Assembly: GCF_000745125.1 (NCBI RefSeq) | Contig: NZ_JQNF01000005.1 | Span: 186,001 to 250,000, forward strand | Source: Carnobacterium jeotgali MS3 | Lineage (GTDB): Bacteria > Bacillota > Bacilli > Lactobacillales > Carnobacteriaceae | Direction: 5' to 3' | Length of the DNA: 64,000 nt | Shown here: positions 37,281 to 47,066 of the stretch, in pieces | How positions within the stretch are numbered: position 1 is the first letter of the stretch | Layout of the letters: each line of letters begins with the position of its first letter | Position numbers and translations under genes: made by a program | Notes under the pieces: generated by a model | Told to the model about the DNA's origin: nothing | The model's database searches: none | What the model saw: only the letters and a program-made list of their open reading frames with translations

Positions 37281-37351
37281 TTAAAGGATTGCTTGAAATA
37301 AAAGATGGTTACCATTAAAGTTGAGTTATAACTTTAATAAGCTTTTAAACA

Positions 37352-37633
37352 TTAGTCTTCAACAGGAATGGATAACTCAACAATGTGTGGTGCATGTAGA
37401 ATGTCAACATTATCTAAAGTTGTTTCAAGAATATTTTCTATTGCAAAGCTGATTTCCGCATTCTTTATATTGCGCACTTTGTTTAGTAAAAGAACGTCTT
37501 TATGTGTTGCAGCACCAGAATAAATGACTGTAGTAGGTCCTAAAGAAAAAACCTTTACAAAATTAGCATCAGTATTTCCCAGCTGTTCCATTACAAGTTC
37601 AGAATGATTATTTGTAACGTCTATTAGTTTCAT
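37352..37633 (-). CDS. DUF1827 family protein
   Basis: A 93-residue acidic cytoplasmic protein (MKLIDVTNNHSELVMEQLGN...) that I recognise as the DUF1827 type common in Enterococcus and Carnobacterium relatives. GAGGTGA precedes the ATG. It is transcribed alone on minus, convergent with prfC and divergent from the potassium transporter gene. No function is known. Confidence 0.72.
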   Translation of the reverse strand: MKLIDVTNNHSELVMEQLGNTDANFVKVFSLGPTTVIYSGAATHKDVLLLNKVRNIKNAEISFAIENILETTLDNVDILHAPHIVELSIPVED

Positions 37634-37777
37634 AATCTTTCACCTCTTCTTTTACCGTTCATTTACAAATATTATATAATTAAAAACCCAACAATTCAAA
37701 ACATTTTACTTCTTAATCCTACATATTAAGAAATAGTAACTAAAGAGTGCTTTAATTCATAATAAGGAGGTTGTTTT

Positions 37778-39151
37778 TTGAATATTTATAAATTTATAGC
37801 ACAAATTTCTAATCGATTTTCAACAATCCAATTGATTGTATTGTATTATTTTATGGTTGTTATAGTTGCTAGCATTCTGTTAGCTTTGCCGATCTTCAGA
37901 GATCCAGGAGCTGATATTTCTTTTATTGATTTGATTTTTACAGCAGTGAGTACTGTTAGTGTAACGGGATTAGCAACTATAAATTTAGGAGAAACGTTTA
38001 ACGTTGCTGGTATTATTCTTTTACAGTGTTTATTTATGTTAGGAAGTTTAGGTGTGATGATGATATCCACTTCTTTTATGCTTATCAGAAGAAAAAAGGT
38101 TTCGTTAAAGCAACGACAACTCATCATGACAGATATGAATCAGCCAAAATTAAGTGGTACTGTTCGATTAATACGCACGACCATCCTCATTATTCTTGGT
38201 TTTGAATTTGTGGGTGGAGTGATTCTGAGCACATATTTTTATATATTTTCCGACTGGCCTTTAAAAGAAGTTTTATTTCATGGGTTTTTTACAAGCTTTT
38301 CAGCAGTGGCCAATGTGGGTGTAGACCTTACCGGACAAATGTTGATTCCTTTTCATAACGATTATTTTGTTCAACTAATTATTATGCTTTTAATCGTTGT
38401 AGGAGGGATTGGTTTTCCAGTATTATTAGAAGTTAAAGATTTTTTGCAATACCGTAGAACCAAAAAAGTCCTTCCATTTCGGTTTTCATTGTTTAGTAAA
38501 ATCACCGTTTCTTCCTTTTTTATTTTATTATTCGGGGGAGCACTTTGTATTTGGCTTTTAGAGTATAATCAATTTTTTAAAGGGATGACTTTTACTGAGA
38601 GTGCCTTTTATTCTTTTTTCTATTCGGTTACAACGAGAAATGCAGGACTAATGACAACCTCGCTCGGTAATTTTAGTGAAGGGACATTGTTACTATTTTC
38701 TATCTTAATGTTTATCGGAGCAAGTCCTAGTTCTGTAGGTGGAGGAATACGAACAACAACATTAGCTATTGTCGTTGTTTACTTAATTTCTTTTATTAGG
38801 GGACACGATCAAGTCGCTTTATTTAGACGGAGAATTGGTCGAGATGATGTTCAAAAATCGATTGCTGTTTTCATATTATCTATGACGTTATGCATGATTA
38901 GTATACTGGTCTTGAGTGTCAGTGAATCGCACGAACTAATTACTTTGATTGTAGAAGTGACCTCTGCATTTGGGACAACAGGATTGTCGTTAGGCATAAC
39001 ACCAACACTAACAGTGTTAGGAAAACTAATTATTATTATTTTAATGTTTGTAGGAAGAATAGGAATGTTGTACATGGTGATGTTGTTAGTTCCAAAACAT
39101 AAAGAAGATAAGAATTATCATTATCCGACTGAAAAAATTATTATAGGCTAA
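37778..39151 (+). CDS. ktrB: TrkH/KtrB family potassium uptake protein
   Basis: Potassium-translocating subunit of 457 residues with the four pore-loop repeats of the family (SVTGLATINLG, FSAVANVGVDLTG, VTTRNAGLMTT and TSAFGTTGLSLG), each supplying selectivity-filter glycines. It starts at TTG, 7 bases after AAGGAGG. No ktrA-type regulator gene is adjacent, so the partner must be elsewhere, or this could be a KtrD-type copy. Confidence 0.9.
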   Translation: MNIYKFIAQISNRFSTIQLIVLYYFMVVIVASILLALPIFRDPGADISFIDLIFTAVSTVSVTGLATINLGETFNVAGIILLQCLFMLGSLGVMMISTSFMLIRRKKVSLKQRQLIMTDMNQPKLSGTVRLIRTTILIILGFEFVGGVILSTYFYIFSDWPLKEVLFHGFFTSFSAVANVGVDLTGQMLIPFHNDYFVQLIIMLLIVVGGIGFPVLLEVKDFLQYRRTKKVLPFRFSLFSKITVSSFFILLFGGALCIWLLEYNQFFKGMTFTESAFYSFFYSVTTRNAGLMTTSLGNFSEGTLLLFSILMFIGASPSSVGGGIRTTTLAIVVVYLISFIRGHDQVALFRRRIGRDDVQKSIAVFILSMTLCMISILVLSVSESHELITLIVEVTSAFGTTGLSLGITPTLTVLGKLIIIILMFVGRIGMLYMVMLLVPKHKEDKNYHYPTEKIIIG

Positions 39152-39186
39152 CTTGTTTTAAAGGTTGTCTAATCAGTAGTCTATTC

Positions 39187-39230
39187 AAAAAAGCAGCTCG
39201 CAATCATAATGATTGCGAGCTGCTTTTTTT
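39187..39230. terminator. Bidirectional terminator between ktrB and clpE
   Basis: A perfect stem GCAGCTCGCAATCA/TGATTGCGAGCTGC with a TAA loop and A and T tracts on both sides. Confidence 0.95.
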
Positions 39231-39255
39231 AGGTTAAAATTAGTTCGTTAAAAAG

Positions 39256-41499
39256 CTAATCTTTAGCATCTGATTCTTCAACTGATTCAGAAGTGGATTC
39301 TGCTAAGATAACCTCTTTTGCTTCTACAACAATCAATCCTTCATGATCAGTTTTTGCAATTAATTCTTTTACAGAAGGGTAATCAAGATAGAAGTCAGCG
39401 ATACGATCTTCTATTTGTTCTTGAATGACACGACGTAAAGGACGAGCACCCAATTTTGGATCGTACCCTAATTCAGCTAATTTTTCTTTAGCAGATTGCG
39501 TTACTTCGATAGTGATGCCTTGATTTTCAAGCATATCATTTACATCTTTTATCAATAAATCAACGATAAACAATAAGTTTTCTTTTGTAAGAGAATTGAA
39601 TTCAACAATTCCGTCAAAACGATTAATAAATTCTGGCTTAAAGTAATCTGTTAAGTGATTTAATACAGAATTTTGAGTACCAGAAGTGGTTGCGCCAAAG
39701 CCTACGCTTGCTTCTACTGTTCCTGTACCCGCATTGCTTGTCATAATGATAATTGTATCTTTAAAGCTGACAGTACGACCTTGAGCATCCGTTAATCTAC
39801 CATCATCTAGAATTTGTAAAAACATATGAAGCACATCAGGATGAGCTTTTTCAATTTCATCTAATAAAATAATGCTGTAAGGATTGTGGCGTACTTTTTC
39901 GGTCAGTTGACCCGCTTCGTCATAACCGACATATCCAGGAGGAGAACCGATTAATTTAGAAACACTGTGTTTTTCCATATACTCACTCATATCAAAACGA
40001 ATATAAGCTTCTTTGTTTCCAAATAGTTCCAGTGCTAGTTGTTTAGCTAATTCAGTTTTTCCGACACCGGTAGGACCAACGAAAAGGAAAGAACCAATTG
40101 GGCGGCTTTTATTATTAAAACCAATCCGGCTTCTGCGAATAGCTCTAGAAACTTTATCGATTGCTTCGTCTTGTCCAATAACATGTTTTTTAAGATCATG
40201 ACCTAGATTACGCAACTGTTCTTGTTCTTTTTCTTTTAATTCACCTACTGGAATGTTAGTTTTTCTTTCAATAATTTCAATCATATCTTTTTCGGTTACG
40301 ATAGGCTCATCTGAATCTGGGCTTTGTTGATCTCTCATATCAGAGAATTTTTTAGCTTGATCACGGTAAAAAGCCGCTTTTTCATAATCTTCTTGTTGTA
40401 AAGCGGCCTGTTTTTGTTGAGCAGCTTCTGCAATTTTATCTTCTATTTGTTTCGGATCCACTACTTGTATGGTTAAGTTTTTCTTAGAACCCGTTTCATC
40501 TAACAAATCGATTGCTTTGTCAGGTAGAAAGCGGTCTTGAATGTAACGATTCGATAAAGTTACAGCACTTGTAATTGCTTCATCAGTATAATGAACATGA
40601 TGATAATCTTCATATTTCTTTTGAAGACCTTTGAGAATAGTAATCGTTTCGTCTACAGAAGGTTCACTAACTCGAACGGGTTGCATCCGGCGTTCTAAAG
40701 CAGCATCTTTTTCAATTGTACGATATTCTCTTAAGGTTGTTGCTCCAACCATTTGCAATTCACCACGAGCGAGTGCTGGCTTAAGCATATTGCCTGCATC
40801 CATACTGCCTTCTGCACTTCCGGCTCCAACAATTTCGTGAACTTCGTCAATAAATAAAATAATTTGTGGATTTTTCTTTAATTCATCCATCAATTGTTGC
40901 ATGCGTTCTTCAAATTGACCACGAATGCCTGTACCTTGAACTAAAGAAGCAACATCTAATCGAATAACATCTTTGCCTAATAGTTTTTGCGGTACATCTC
41001 CGTCTACAATTTTTTGGGCTAAACCTTCTACAACAGCTGTTTTACCAACACCAGGTTCACCTGTTAAGACAGGATTATTTTTAGTGCGGCGATTTAAAAT
41101 CTCAATTACGCGTTCAATTTCTTTGTCTCGTCCGATAACAGGATCTATCGCACCAGTCCGTGCTAATTCTGTTAAATTTGTTCCAAACTCGCCTAAAAGT
41201 CCAGGCTTCTTATTAATAGGTGGTTGTCCGCCAGCTCCATTTTGAGTAGGAGGGGTATTAGAGTTACTTTGTTGGTTATTATTATTTTGAGCATTTTGCA
41301 TAGAACGGAAAAATTGATCTAAATTGCCAAAACCAAAAGGGTCTTGCGGTGTGCGGTTGTTTTTGATTTCGCCTCGGTTTTGACTATCTTTAATAAGTTG
41401 ATAACAGTTTTGACAAACATCTAATTGACCTTTTTGGCCATTCATATTGGTATATAAATGGATAGTTGCTTCACGTTGATTGCAATTTTGACAGAACAT
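39256..41499 (-). CDS. clpE: ATP-dependent Clp protease ATPase subunit ClpE
   Basis: Hsp100 unfoldase for stress proteolysis. It has 747 residues. The N-terminal zinc finger that marks ClpE is C3-x2-C6...C29-x2-C32. Two AAA modules follow (Walker A GEPGVGKT and GPTGVGKT), with a short UVR/coiled middle segment ([12 protein letters not shown]). The ATG at 41499 makes the protein start MFCQNCNQ, as in homologues, with AAAGG about 10 bases upstream. Two CtsR operators lie in the promoter, which shows heat- and stress-induced control. Confidence 0.95.
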   Translation of the reverse strand: MFCQNCNQREATIHLYTNMNGQKGQLDVCQNCYQLIKDSQNRGEIKNNRTPQDPFGFGNLDQFFRSMQNAQNNNNQQSNSNTPPTQNGAGGQPPINKKPGLLGEFGTNLTELARTGAIDPVIGRDKEIERVIEILNRRTKNNPVLTGEPGVGKTAVVEGLAQKIVDGDVPQKLLGKDVIRLDVASLVQGTGIRGQFEERMQQLMDELKKNPQIILFIDEVHEIVGAGSAEGSMDAGNMLKPALARGELQMVGATTLREYRTIEKDAALERRMQPVRVSEPSVDETITILKGLQKKYEDYHHVHYTDEAITSAVTLSNRYIQDRFLPDKAIDLLDETGSKKNLTIQVVDPKQIEDKIAEAAQQKQAALQQEDYEKAAFYRDQAKKFSDMRDQQSPDSDEPIVTEKDMIEIIERKTNIPVGELKEKEQEQLRNLGHDLKKHVIGQDEAIDKVSRAIRRSRIGFNNKSRPIGSFLFVGPTGVGKTELAKQLALELFGNKEAYIRFDMSEYMEKHSVSKLIGSPPGYVGYDEAGQLTEKVRHNPYSIILLDEIEKAHPDVLHMFLQILDDGRLTDAQGRTVSFKDTIIIMTSNAGTGTVEASVGFGATTSGTQNSVLNHLTDYFKPEFINRFDGIVEFNSLTKENLLFIVDLLIKDVNDMLENQGITIEVTQSAKEKLAELGYDPKLGARPLRRVIQEQIEDRIADFYLDYPSVKELIAKTDHEGLIVVEAKEVILAESTSESVEESDAKD

Positions 41500-41553
41500 T
41501 TTAACACAACCTTTCATTTAATAGGTTAGTAAAGTAGGTACAGTTAAGTCTTA

Positions 41554-41611
41554 GTTGACCATTACTGACCTTTCTGGTTACTATTATACACTGACCTATT
41601 TTGACATTCAA
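41554..41611 (-). promoter_or_regulatory. clpE promoter with two CtsR operators
   Basis: On minus, -35 TTGAAT (41606-41611) and -10 TATAAT (41583-41588) are separated by 17 bases. Two tandem-heptad CtsR sites are present: TGTCAAA-ATA-GGTCAGT (41590-41606), within the spacer, and GGTCAGT-AAT-GGTCAAC (41554-41570), just downstream of the -10. Both match the known GGTCAAA-N3-GGTCAAA pattern closely. Confidence 0.88.
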
Positions 41612-41696
41612 GTAATTGATACTATTTTTTTTTGCTTTTTTAGCTCAAATTATTTATGATTGAATTTGTAAACTAATAGTAAAGGAAGGTTTAATT

Positions 41697-41882
41697 ATGA
41701 CCAAAGAAGAATTACAAAATCAACTAAAAGAACTGATCCAAGGAACTATAGATAGCCTAATGATTGAAAAAAAAGATTTTATGACGTTTCGAGAAATTTG
41801 GATTAATCATGAAGAGAAAGAATCTATCGTTGGTGAGGCTTTGCATAACGGAAATATTATTTATCGGTATAGGTCAAAGTAA
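41697..41882 (+). CDS. Small conserved-looking protein, function unknown
   Basis: A 61-residue protein with a charged N-terminal helix (MTKEELQNQLKELIQGTIDSL) and a beta-like C-terminus (NGNIIYRYRSK). GGAAGG precedes the ATG at good spacing. It is between clpE (divergent) and ptsH, a place where related bacteria also carry a short open frame, as far as I recall. No domain is recognised. A short real gene is likely because of the ribosome-binding site and codon usage. Confidence 0.65.
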   Translation: MTKEELQNQLKELIQGTIDSLMIEKKDFMTFREIWINHEEKESIVGEALHNGNIIYRYRSK

Positions 41883-42050
41883 AAAGTTGTAGAGGCAATT
41901 TGGAGAAAATAGTTGTTTAAATAGTAAAAAAATGGTAGTCTTATAAGTTGTAAGGGCTGTATCGAATGTTTTTGCTGGAAAGAATGTAATTGACAGTTTA
42001 AACTGGATGTAGTTCTCAAAAATAATATATATTAAAGGGGATTTTTAATT

Positions 42051-42317
42051 ATGGAAAAACGCGAATTTCACGTAATAGCTGAAACAGGTATCCATGCACG
42101 TCCAGCAACATTGCTAGTACAAACAGCAAGCAAATATAGCTCAGATATTAACTTAGAATATAAAGGTAAATCTGTTAACTTAAAATCAATCATGGGCGTT
42201 ATGTCTCTAGGTGTTGGCCAAGGTGCTGATGTTGTTATTTCTGCTGACGGTTCTGATGAAGCTGAAGCTCTTGCTGGAATCGAAGAAACAATGAAGAAAG
42301 AAGGCTTGGCTGAATAA
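42051..42317 (+). CDS. ptsH: Phosphocarrier protein HPr
   Basis: Transfers phosphate from enzyme I to sugar-specific EIIA proteins, 88 residues. The active histidine is H15 (GIHARPAT) and the regulatory serine for HPr kinase is S46 (LKSIMGVMS), so both sugar uptake and CcpA-type catabolite control are supported. AAAGGGG precedes the ATG. The stop overlaps the ptsI start (TAATG). Confidence 0.97.
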   Translation: MEKREFHVIAETGIHARPATLLVQTASKYSSDINLEYKGKSVNLKSIMGVMSLGVGQGADVVISADGSDEAEALAGIEETMKKEGLAE

Positions 42318-44038
42318 TGGTTGAAAAATTAAATGGGATCGCAGCAAGTGACGGTATTGCAGTAGCAAGAGCTTACTTACTAACTGAACCCGATTTAACT
42401 TTCAACAAAATTTCAGTTGAGAACTCTGACTCAGAGATTGACCGGTTAAAATCGGCATTAAAAGAGGCATCAAAAGAACTTGAGATTATTCGAACTAAAG
42501 CAGCTCAATCTTTAGGAGAAGAAGAAGCTCAAGTTTTTGATGCGCATTTAATGGTTTTATCTGACCCAGAATTAATCGGGAGCATTGAAAGCTCTATTAA
42601 TGATAACAAAATCAATGCAGAGAGTGCATTGAAAGAAGTAACAGATATGTTTATCGGTATGTTTGAAGCCATGGAAGACAATCCTTACATGCGTGAACGT
42701 GCTTCTGATATCAAGGATGTTACTAAACGAGTGTTGAGTCACTTATTAGGTGTCAAACTTCCTAATCCTTCAATGATTGATGAAGAAGTAATTGTAGTTG
42801 CACATGACTTAACACCAAGTGATACAGCTCAATTAAATCGTGAATTTGTAAAAGCCTTTGTTACTGACATTGGTGGACGCACTTCACATTCAGCTATTAT
42901 GGCTCGTTCGTTAGAAATTCCTGCAATCGTAGGAACGAAAGATATTACTTCTTTAGTTAAAGAAGGAGATCTTATCATCATTGATGGTTTAGAAGGCGAT
43001 GTAATCGTTCATCCTGAAGCATCTGATGTTGAAACTTATGAAACAAAAGCGCAAGCTTTTGCAGATCAAAAAGCTGAGTGGGACAAATTGAAAAATGAAA
43101 AAACAATAACTGCAGATGGCAAGCATATCGAACTAGCTGCAAATATTGGTACTCCTAAAGATTTAGTAGGAGTAAAAAACAACGGTGGAGAAGCTGTTGG
43201 ACTATACCGTACAGAATTCCTTTATATGGACTCTCCTGATTTTCCTTCTGAGGAAGATCAATTTAAAGCTTATAAAGAAGTTTTAGAAGGTATGGAAGGT
43301 AAAGCTGTTGTTGTTCGTACAATGGATATTGGCGGAGACAAAGAATTGCCTTACCTAACATTGCCACATGAAATGAATCCATTCTTAGGATACCGTGCAA
43401 TTCGTATTTGTTTAGCACAACCGGATATGTTTAGAACACAATTACGTGCATTATTACGTGCGTCTGTTTTTGGACAATTACGTATTATGTTCCCAATGAT
43501 TGCAACTTTACAAGAGTTCCGTCAAGCTAAAGGAATGCTTATGGAAGAAAAAGCAAAATTAGTAAGTGAAGGCGTGGAAGTTTCAGAAAATATCGAAGTT
43601 GGTATTATGATTGAAATCCCTGCTGCTGCTGTTATTGCAGATAAATTTGCTAAAGAAGTTGATTTCTTCAGTATTGGTACTAATGACTTGATTCAATATA
43701 CAATGGCTGCTGACCGCATGAACGAACGCGTTTCTTACCTTTACCAACCATATAACCCATCAATTTTACGTTTAATTAAAAATGTAATTGATGCTTCTCA
43801 TAAAGAAGGAAAATGGACTGGCATGTGTGGAGAAATGGCTGGAGATCAAACGGCTGTACCGCTTCTTGTAGGATTAGGATTAGACGAATTTTCTATGAGT
43901 GCTTCAAGTATTCTTAAAACACGTAGTCTAATGAAACGTTTGGATACAAAACAAATGGCTGAATTAGCTGATAAAGCAATCAATGATTGTGATACTGCTG
44001 ATGAAGTTGCAGAACTTGTTAAAACGTATACTAAATAA
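42317..44038 (+). CDS. ptsI: PTS enzyme I (phosphoenolpyruvate-protein phosphotransferase)
   Basis: Takes phosphate from PEP and gives it to HPr. It has 573 residues. The active histidine is in [13 protein letters not shown] and the PEP-binding C-domain has the signatures [18 protein letters not shown] and IGTNDLIQY. It is the second gene of ptsHI, translationally coupled to ptsH, and ends with its own terminator. Confidence 0.97.
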   Translation: MVEKLNGIAASDGIAVARAYLLTEPDLTFNKISVENSDSEIDRLKSALKEASKELEIIRTKAAQSLGEEEAQVFDAHLMVLSDPELIGSIESSINDNKINAESALKEVTDMFIGMFEAMEDNPYMRERASDIKDVTKRVLSHLLGVKLPNPSMIDEEVIVVAHDLTPSDTAQLNREFVKAFVTDIGGRTSHSAIMARSLEIPAIVGTKDITSLVKEGDLIIIDGLEGDVIVHPEASDVETYETKAQAFADQKAEWDKLKNEKTITADGKHIELAANIGTPKDLVGVKNNGGEAVGLYRTEFLYMDSPDFPSEEDQFKAYKEVLEGMEGKAVVVRTMDIGGDKELPYLTLPHEMNPFLGYRAIRICLAQPDMFRTQLRALLRASVFGQLRIMFPMIATLQEFRQAKGMLMEEKAKLVSEGVEVSENIEVGIMIEIPAAAVIADKFAKEVDFFSIGTNDLIQYTMAADRMNERVSYLYQPYNPSILRLIKNVIDASHKEGKWTGMCGEMAGDQTAVPLLVGLGLDEFSMSASSILKTRSLMKRLDTKQMAELADKAINDCDTADEVAELVKTYTK

Positions 44039-44048
44039 AAACAAAGAG

Positions 44049-44081
44049 ACGCAAGAATCAATTGATTCTTGTGTTTTTTTT
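44049..44081 (+). terminator. Intrinsic terminator of ptsHI
   Basis: ACGCAAGAATCA/TGATTCTTGTGT arms with a two-base centre and a T8 run. Confidence 0.88.
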
Positions 44082-44164
44082 AGCGAGTTTTTTATTAAAT
44101 AAATGCGTTCTATTTGCAAGAACTGATATACTAGAGGTATGTTGAACATAAGGAGAGGATATTA

Positions 44165-45040
44165 ATGAAAAAAACTATTGGATTTATTGGAACTGGGGTA
44201 ATGGGTTCTTCAATCGTAAAACATTTGTTAACAGCTGACTATTCAGTTACAGTATACAATCGCACAAAAAGTAAGGCTGACGAATTGATTCGTTTAGGAG
44301 CAAAATGGGCAGACTCACCAGCTGAAGTAACTGAAAGTAGCGATATTGTATTTACAATAGTAGGGTACCCAAAAGATGTTGAAGAAAGCTACTTTGGTGA
44401 AAATGGTATTTTTAAAACTGCTACTGAAAAACACATCTTAGTGGATATGACAACTAGTACACCAACATTAGCTAAAAAACTGTACGATGAAGGAAAAGAA
44501 AGAGGGATTGAAGTTCTAGATGCACCAGTTTCTGGAGGAGACTTAGGAGCTAAAAATGGAACGTTGACCGTTATGGTCGGTGGAGAAGAACGTACTTTTG
44601 ATAAAGTAAAACCTGTTTTTGACTTATTTGCTGCTAAAGTAAACCTGCAAGGGAAAGCTGGTAGCGGGCAACATACAAAAATGGCTAATCAAATCATGAT
44701 TGCTGGAACGATGATGGGAATGGCAGAATTATTGGTATATGCCAAAGCGGCGAATTTAAATCTTGAAAAAGTATTAGATACCGTTGGCGGAGGTAGTGCT
44801 CAAAACTGGTCTTTATCAAATTATGCACCAAGAATCCTTAAAGAAGATTATACAGCAGGCTTTTTTGTAAAACATTTTATCAAAGATTTGAAAATTGCAT
44901 TAGATGAAGCTGAAAAACTTTCTGTAGATTTACCATCTACACGTTTAGCCAAACAATTATATGAAGAGCTGGCACAAAATGGTTTTGAAAACGATGGAAC
45001 GCAAGCGATCATTAAATTATGGTGGCCAGAAGGAAAATAG
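44165..45040 (+). CDS. NAD(P)-dependent beta-hydroxyacid dehydrogenase
   Basis: A 291-residue enzyme of the 3-hydroxyisobutyrate/tartronate-semialdehyde reductase family. The nucleotide-binding motif is IGFIGTGVMGSSI, the substrate motif is DAPVSGGDLGAKNGTLTVMVGG and the catalytic lysine is in GSGQHTKMANQIM. AAGGAGAGG lies before the ATG. Single-gene unit with its own terminator. The natural substrate cannot be told from the sequence. Confidence 0.9.
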   Translation: MKKTIGFIGTGVMGSSIVKHLLTADYSVTVYNRTKSKADELIRLGAKWADSPAEVTESSDIVFTIVGYPKDVEESYFGENGIFKTATEKHILVDMTTSTPTLAKKLYDEGKERGIEVLDAPVSGGDLGAKNGTLTVMVGGEERTFDKVKPVFDLFAAKVNLQGKAGSGQHTKMANQIMIAGTMMGMAELLVYAKAANLNLEKVLDTVGGGSAQNWSLSNYAPRILKEDYTAGFFVKHFIKDLKIALDEAEKLSVDLPSTRLAKQLYEELAQNGFENDGTQAIIKLWWPEGK

Positions 45041-45050
45041 TAAAAAACTA

Positions 45051-45097
45051 AAAACAAGCAGAAATGAAATTAGATAAATTTCATTTCTGCTTGTTTT
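45051..45097 (+). terminator. Intrinsic terminator with a mobile element in its tail
   Basis: A perfect 20-bp stem (45051-45070 with 45078-45097) and a seven-base loop. The T-tract GTTTTAGT is duplicated on both sides of copy D. Confidence 0.93.
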
Positions 45098-45100
45098 AGT

Positions 45101-45228
45101 GGCTCTATACTTTTTAGTATGGATAGATGAATTTAGTTTAGGCTTAAGACGGTACCAGGGCTCTTACAAGCAAATACGTCTATTCCGAAATAATTTTTAG
45201 AAGCAGCCACACTATTTTACGAAGAGCT
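45101..45228 (-). mobile_element. MITE-like element, copy D, with 8-bp target duplication
   Basis: A 128-base element in opposite orientation to copies A-C. On plus it starts GGCTCTATACTTTTTAGTAT and ends CACTATTTTACGAAGAGCT. It is flanked by a perfect 8-bp direct repeat GTTTTAGT (45093-45100 and 45229-45236). On minus its interior reads TGTGGCTGCTTCTAAAA...TCGGAATAGACGTATTTGCT, as in copy A, but the middle hairpins are deleted. The last base is C to T relative to the consensus AGAGCC end. Confidence 0.88.
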
Positions 45229-45250
45229 GTTTTAGTTTAGAAGGATAGAT

Positions 45251-46432
45251 TTACAAAACAGAATGGTTAGTCTTGATATAACTGGTCAACCGTTCAACAG
45301 CTGTCACTAATTTTTCCATGCTCGCAGCATAACTTATACGAATGTATCCTTCACCAGCACTTCCAAAAGCAGAACCTGGAATTACTGCTAGTTTATTTTT
45401 TTCAGCTAAATCAATGCAAAATGCCATACTATTTTGTATATGCTCTTGCGGAATTTTTGCGAAGAGATAAAAAGCACCATTTGGTCGAGCGACTTCAAAA
45501 CCTAATTGAGTCAACTCTTCAAAAAGATAATCTCTTCTTTTATGGTATTCTTTTTTCATCGGAAGAGCATCGTCTATCCCAACGGTCAAAGCTGCTAACG
45601 CTGCTTTTTGAGAAATAGAAGTGGCACATGTGACAAGATATTGATGAACTTTAATTATTTGTGCAGTGAGTTCTTTTGGAGCATAAATAAAACCAATTCT
45701 CCATCCAGTCATTGCATGCGATTTTGAAAGCCCATTAATTAAAATCGTTTGATTTCTTATATATTCAGCAATTGAGACATGTTCAACATCATACGTTAAT
45801 TCACTATAAATTTCATCACTTATAGCAAAGATAGGGTATTTTTTTATGGTTTCAGCAAGAGCTTTTATTTCTGCTCGAGTGTAAGTTACTCCAGTCGGAT
45901 TATTGGGGTAATTTAAAATGATGGCTTTTACACTTGCACCATGCTCTTCCATTGCGTCCTCAATCATCTGAGGCGTCAACACAAAGCCATTTATACTCGT
46001 ATCAATGAAAATAGGCGTTGCTTGGCTCAATGTAATCAATGGTTCGTAACCAGGGAAAATAGGCGAGGGAACTAGTATTTTATCGCCAGGATTTAAAATA
46101 GACACTAAGGATGCAGAAATGGCTTCAGTAGCGCCAACAGTGACTAATACTTCTTTTTGTGGATCATAAGAGAGGTTATATTTTTTTTGAATAAAAGCTG
46201 AAGCAGCTTCACGTAATTGACTATCACCAGATGTACCTGTGTAATGTGACTCATTGTTGTTGATGGCTTCAATAGCAGCCATTTTAATATGACTCGGAGT
46301 ATTGAAATCAGGTTCGCCTAAAGTTAATTTAAGAATATCTTGAATGGGTGACACACGTTCATCAAATTTTCGGATGTCTGAAATTTCAATTTTGTACGTT
46401 TGATTATTAAACTGATTAACTAATGGATTCAT
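45251..46432 (-). CDS. Class I/II PLP aminotransferase (PatA-like)
   Basis: A 393-residue fold-type I aminotransferase closely resembling Bacillus PatA (N-acetyl-LL-diaminopimelate aminotransferase group) by motifs and length: LGEPDFNTP, NYPNNPTGV, SDEIYSELTYD and the PLP lysine segment INGLSKSHAMTGWRIGF. The ATG at 46432 is chosen because AAGGGGGC lies about 10 bases upstream; the upstream in-frame ATG would add residues outside the family. A role in lysine/diaminopimelate or aromatic amino acid transamination is possible. Confidence 0.85.
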   Translation of the reverse strand: MNPLVNQFNNQTYKIEISDIRKFDERVSPIQDILKLTLGEPDFNTPSHIKMAAIEAINNNESHYTGTSGDSQLREAASAFIQKKYNLSYDPQKEVLVTVGATEAISASLVSILNPGDKILVPSPIFPGYEPLITLSQATPIFIDTSINGFVLTPQMIEDAMEEHGASVKAIILNYPNNPTGVTYTRAEIKALAETIKKYPIFAISDEIYSELTYDVEHVSIAEYIRNQTILINGLSKSHAMTGWRIGFIYAPKELTAQIIKVHQYLVTCATSISQKAALAALTVGIDDALPMKKEYHKRRDYLFEELTQLGFEVARPNGAFYLFAKIPQEHIQNSMAFCIDLAEKNKLAVIPGSAFGSAGEGYIRISYAASMEKLVTAVERLTSYIKTNHSVL

Positions 46433-46611
46433 AACTTTTTGCGCCCCCTTTTGAATTATGTATTGCAATTATATTAACACAAGTTCTTTAGGAAATTCAT
46501 TTTTTTTGGGATAAAGATTATTTTTTTATGAAAATAGAGTGAGTTTACTGTCTTTTGTATAAAATTCTGGTAGAATGATTAATGAGTTAAGTTTGAAAGG
46601 GGCACGAAACT

Positions 46612-46845
46612 ATGACAACTTCACAATTAGTAGGAATTATTCGCCGATTGGAAGCTATGCTAGAAGATACAGAAAGTGAAGTTCAAGTTCGTCGATTTGA
46701 AAAAGAAGGAAACGAACGTTGTGTTATTACGTATGATGCAAAAACCGAAACATTTGAACTATTAGAAACATCTACTCAACAAGTATATCAATTTGATGAT
46801 GTAGACTTAGTTGCTATGGAAATATTTGAATTACTTCAAGATTAA
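46612..46845 (+). CDS. YkuJ-like protein (DUF1797)
   Basis: A 77-residue acidic cytoplasmic protein. It has the family pattern LVGIIRRLEAMLED...VRRFEKEGNERCVITYD...YQFDDVDLVAMEIFELLQD, matching Bacillus YkuJ. A GAAAGGGGCA-type site precedes the ATG. Transcribed alone, divergent from the aminotransferase. Function unknown. Confidence 0.82.
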   Translation: MTTSQLVGIIRRLEAMLEDTESEVQVRRFEKEGNERCVITYDAKTETFELLETSTQQVYQFDDVDLVAMEIFELLQD

Positions 46846-46879
46846 TATAGCCATTTAATCGTAAAAAAAAACACCTATT

Positions 46880-46931
46880 AAAGATGGATGAAAAAAATTC
46901 TAAAAAGAATTTTTTTCATCCATCTTTTTTT
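46880..46931 (+). terminator. Intrinsic terminator after the YkuJ-like gene
   Basis: A 22-bp perfect stem AAAGATGGATG...CATCCATCTTT with an AAAA loop and a T7 tail. Confidence 0.94.
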
Positions 46932-47066
46932 GTATTTTTCTAACTAGTATTTTTTTTGAAATTCGTTATACTGGTAATACCAATAGTTAAAAAAAAATGA
47001 AAAATAAATTGCTAAAAACTCATATAAATCATGAACTGAAATAAACTATATAGAAGGAGCATAAGT

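Noticed and set aside
41990-42033. ptsH promoter from TTGACA at 41990
   Set aside because: The -35 is perfect but no -10 lies at 16-18 bases; the nearest AT-rich hexamers are 27 or more bases away.
46932-47066. T-box or threonine-responsive leader before hom
   Set aside because: The space is only about 135 bases and no T-box core (TGGNACCGCG-like) or long structured leader is present.
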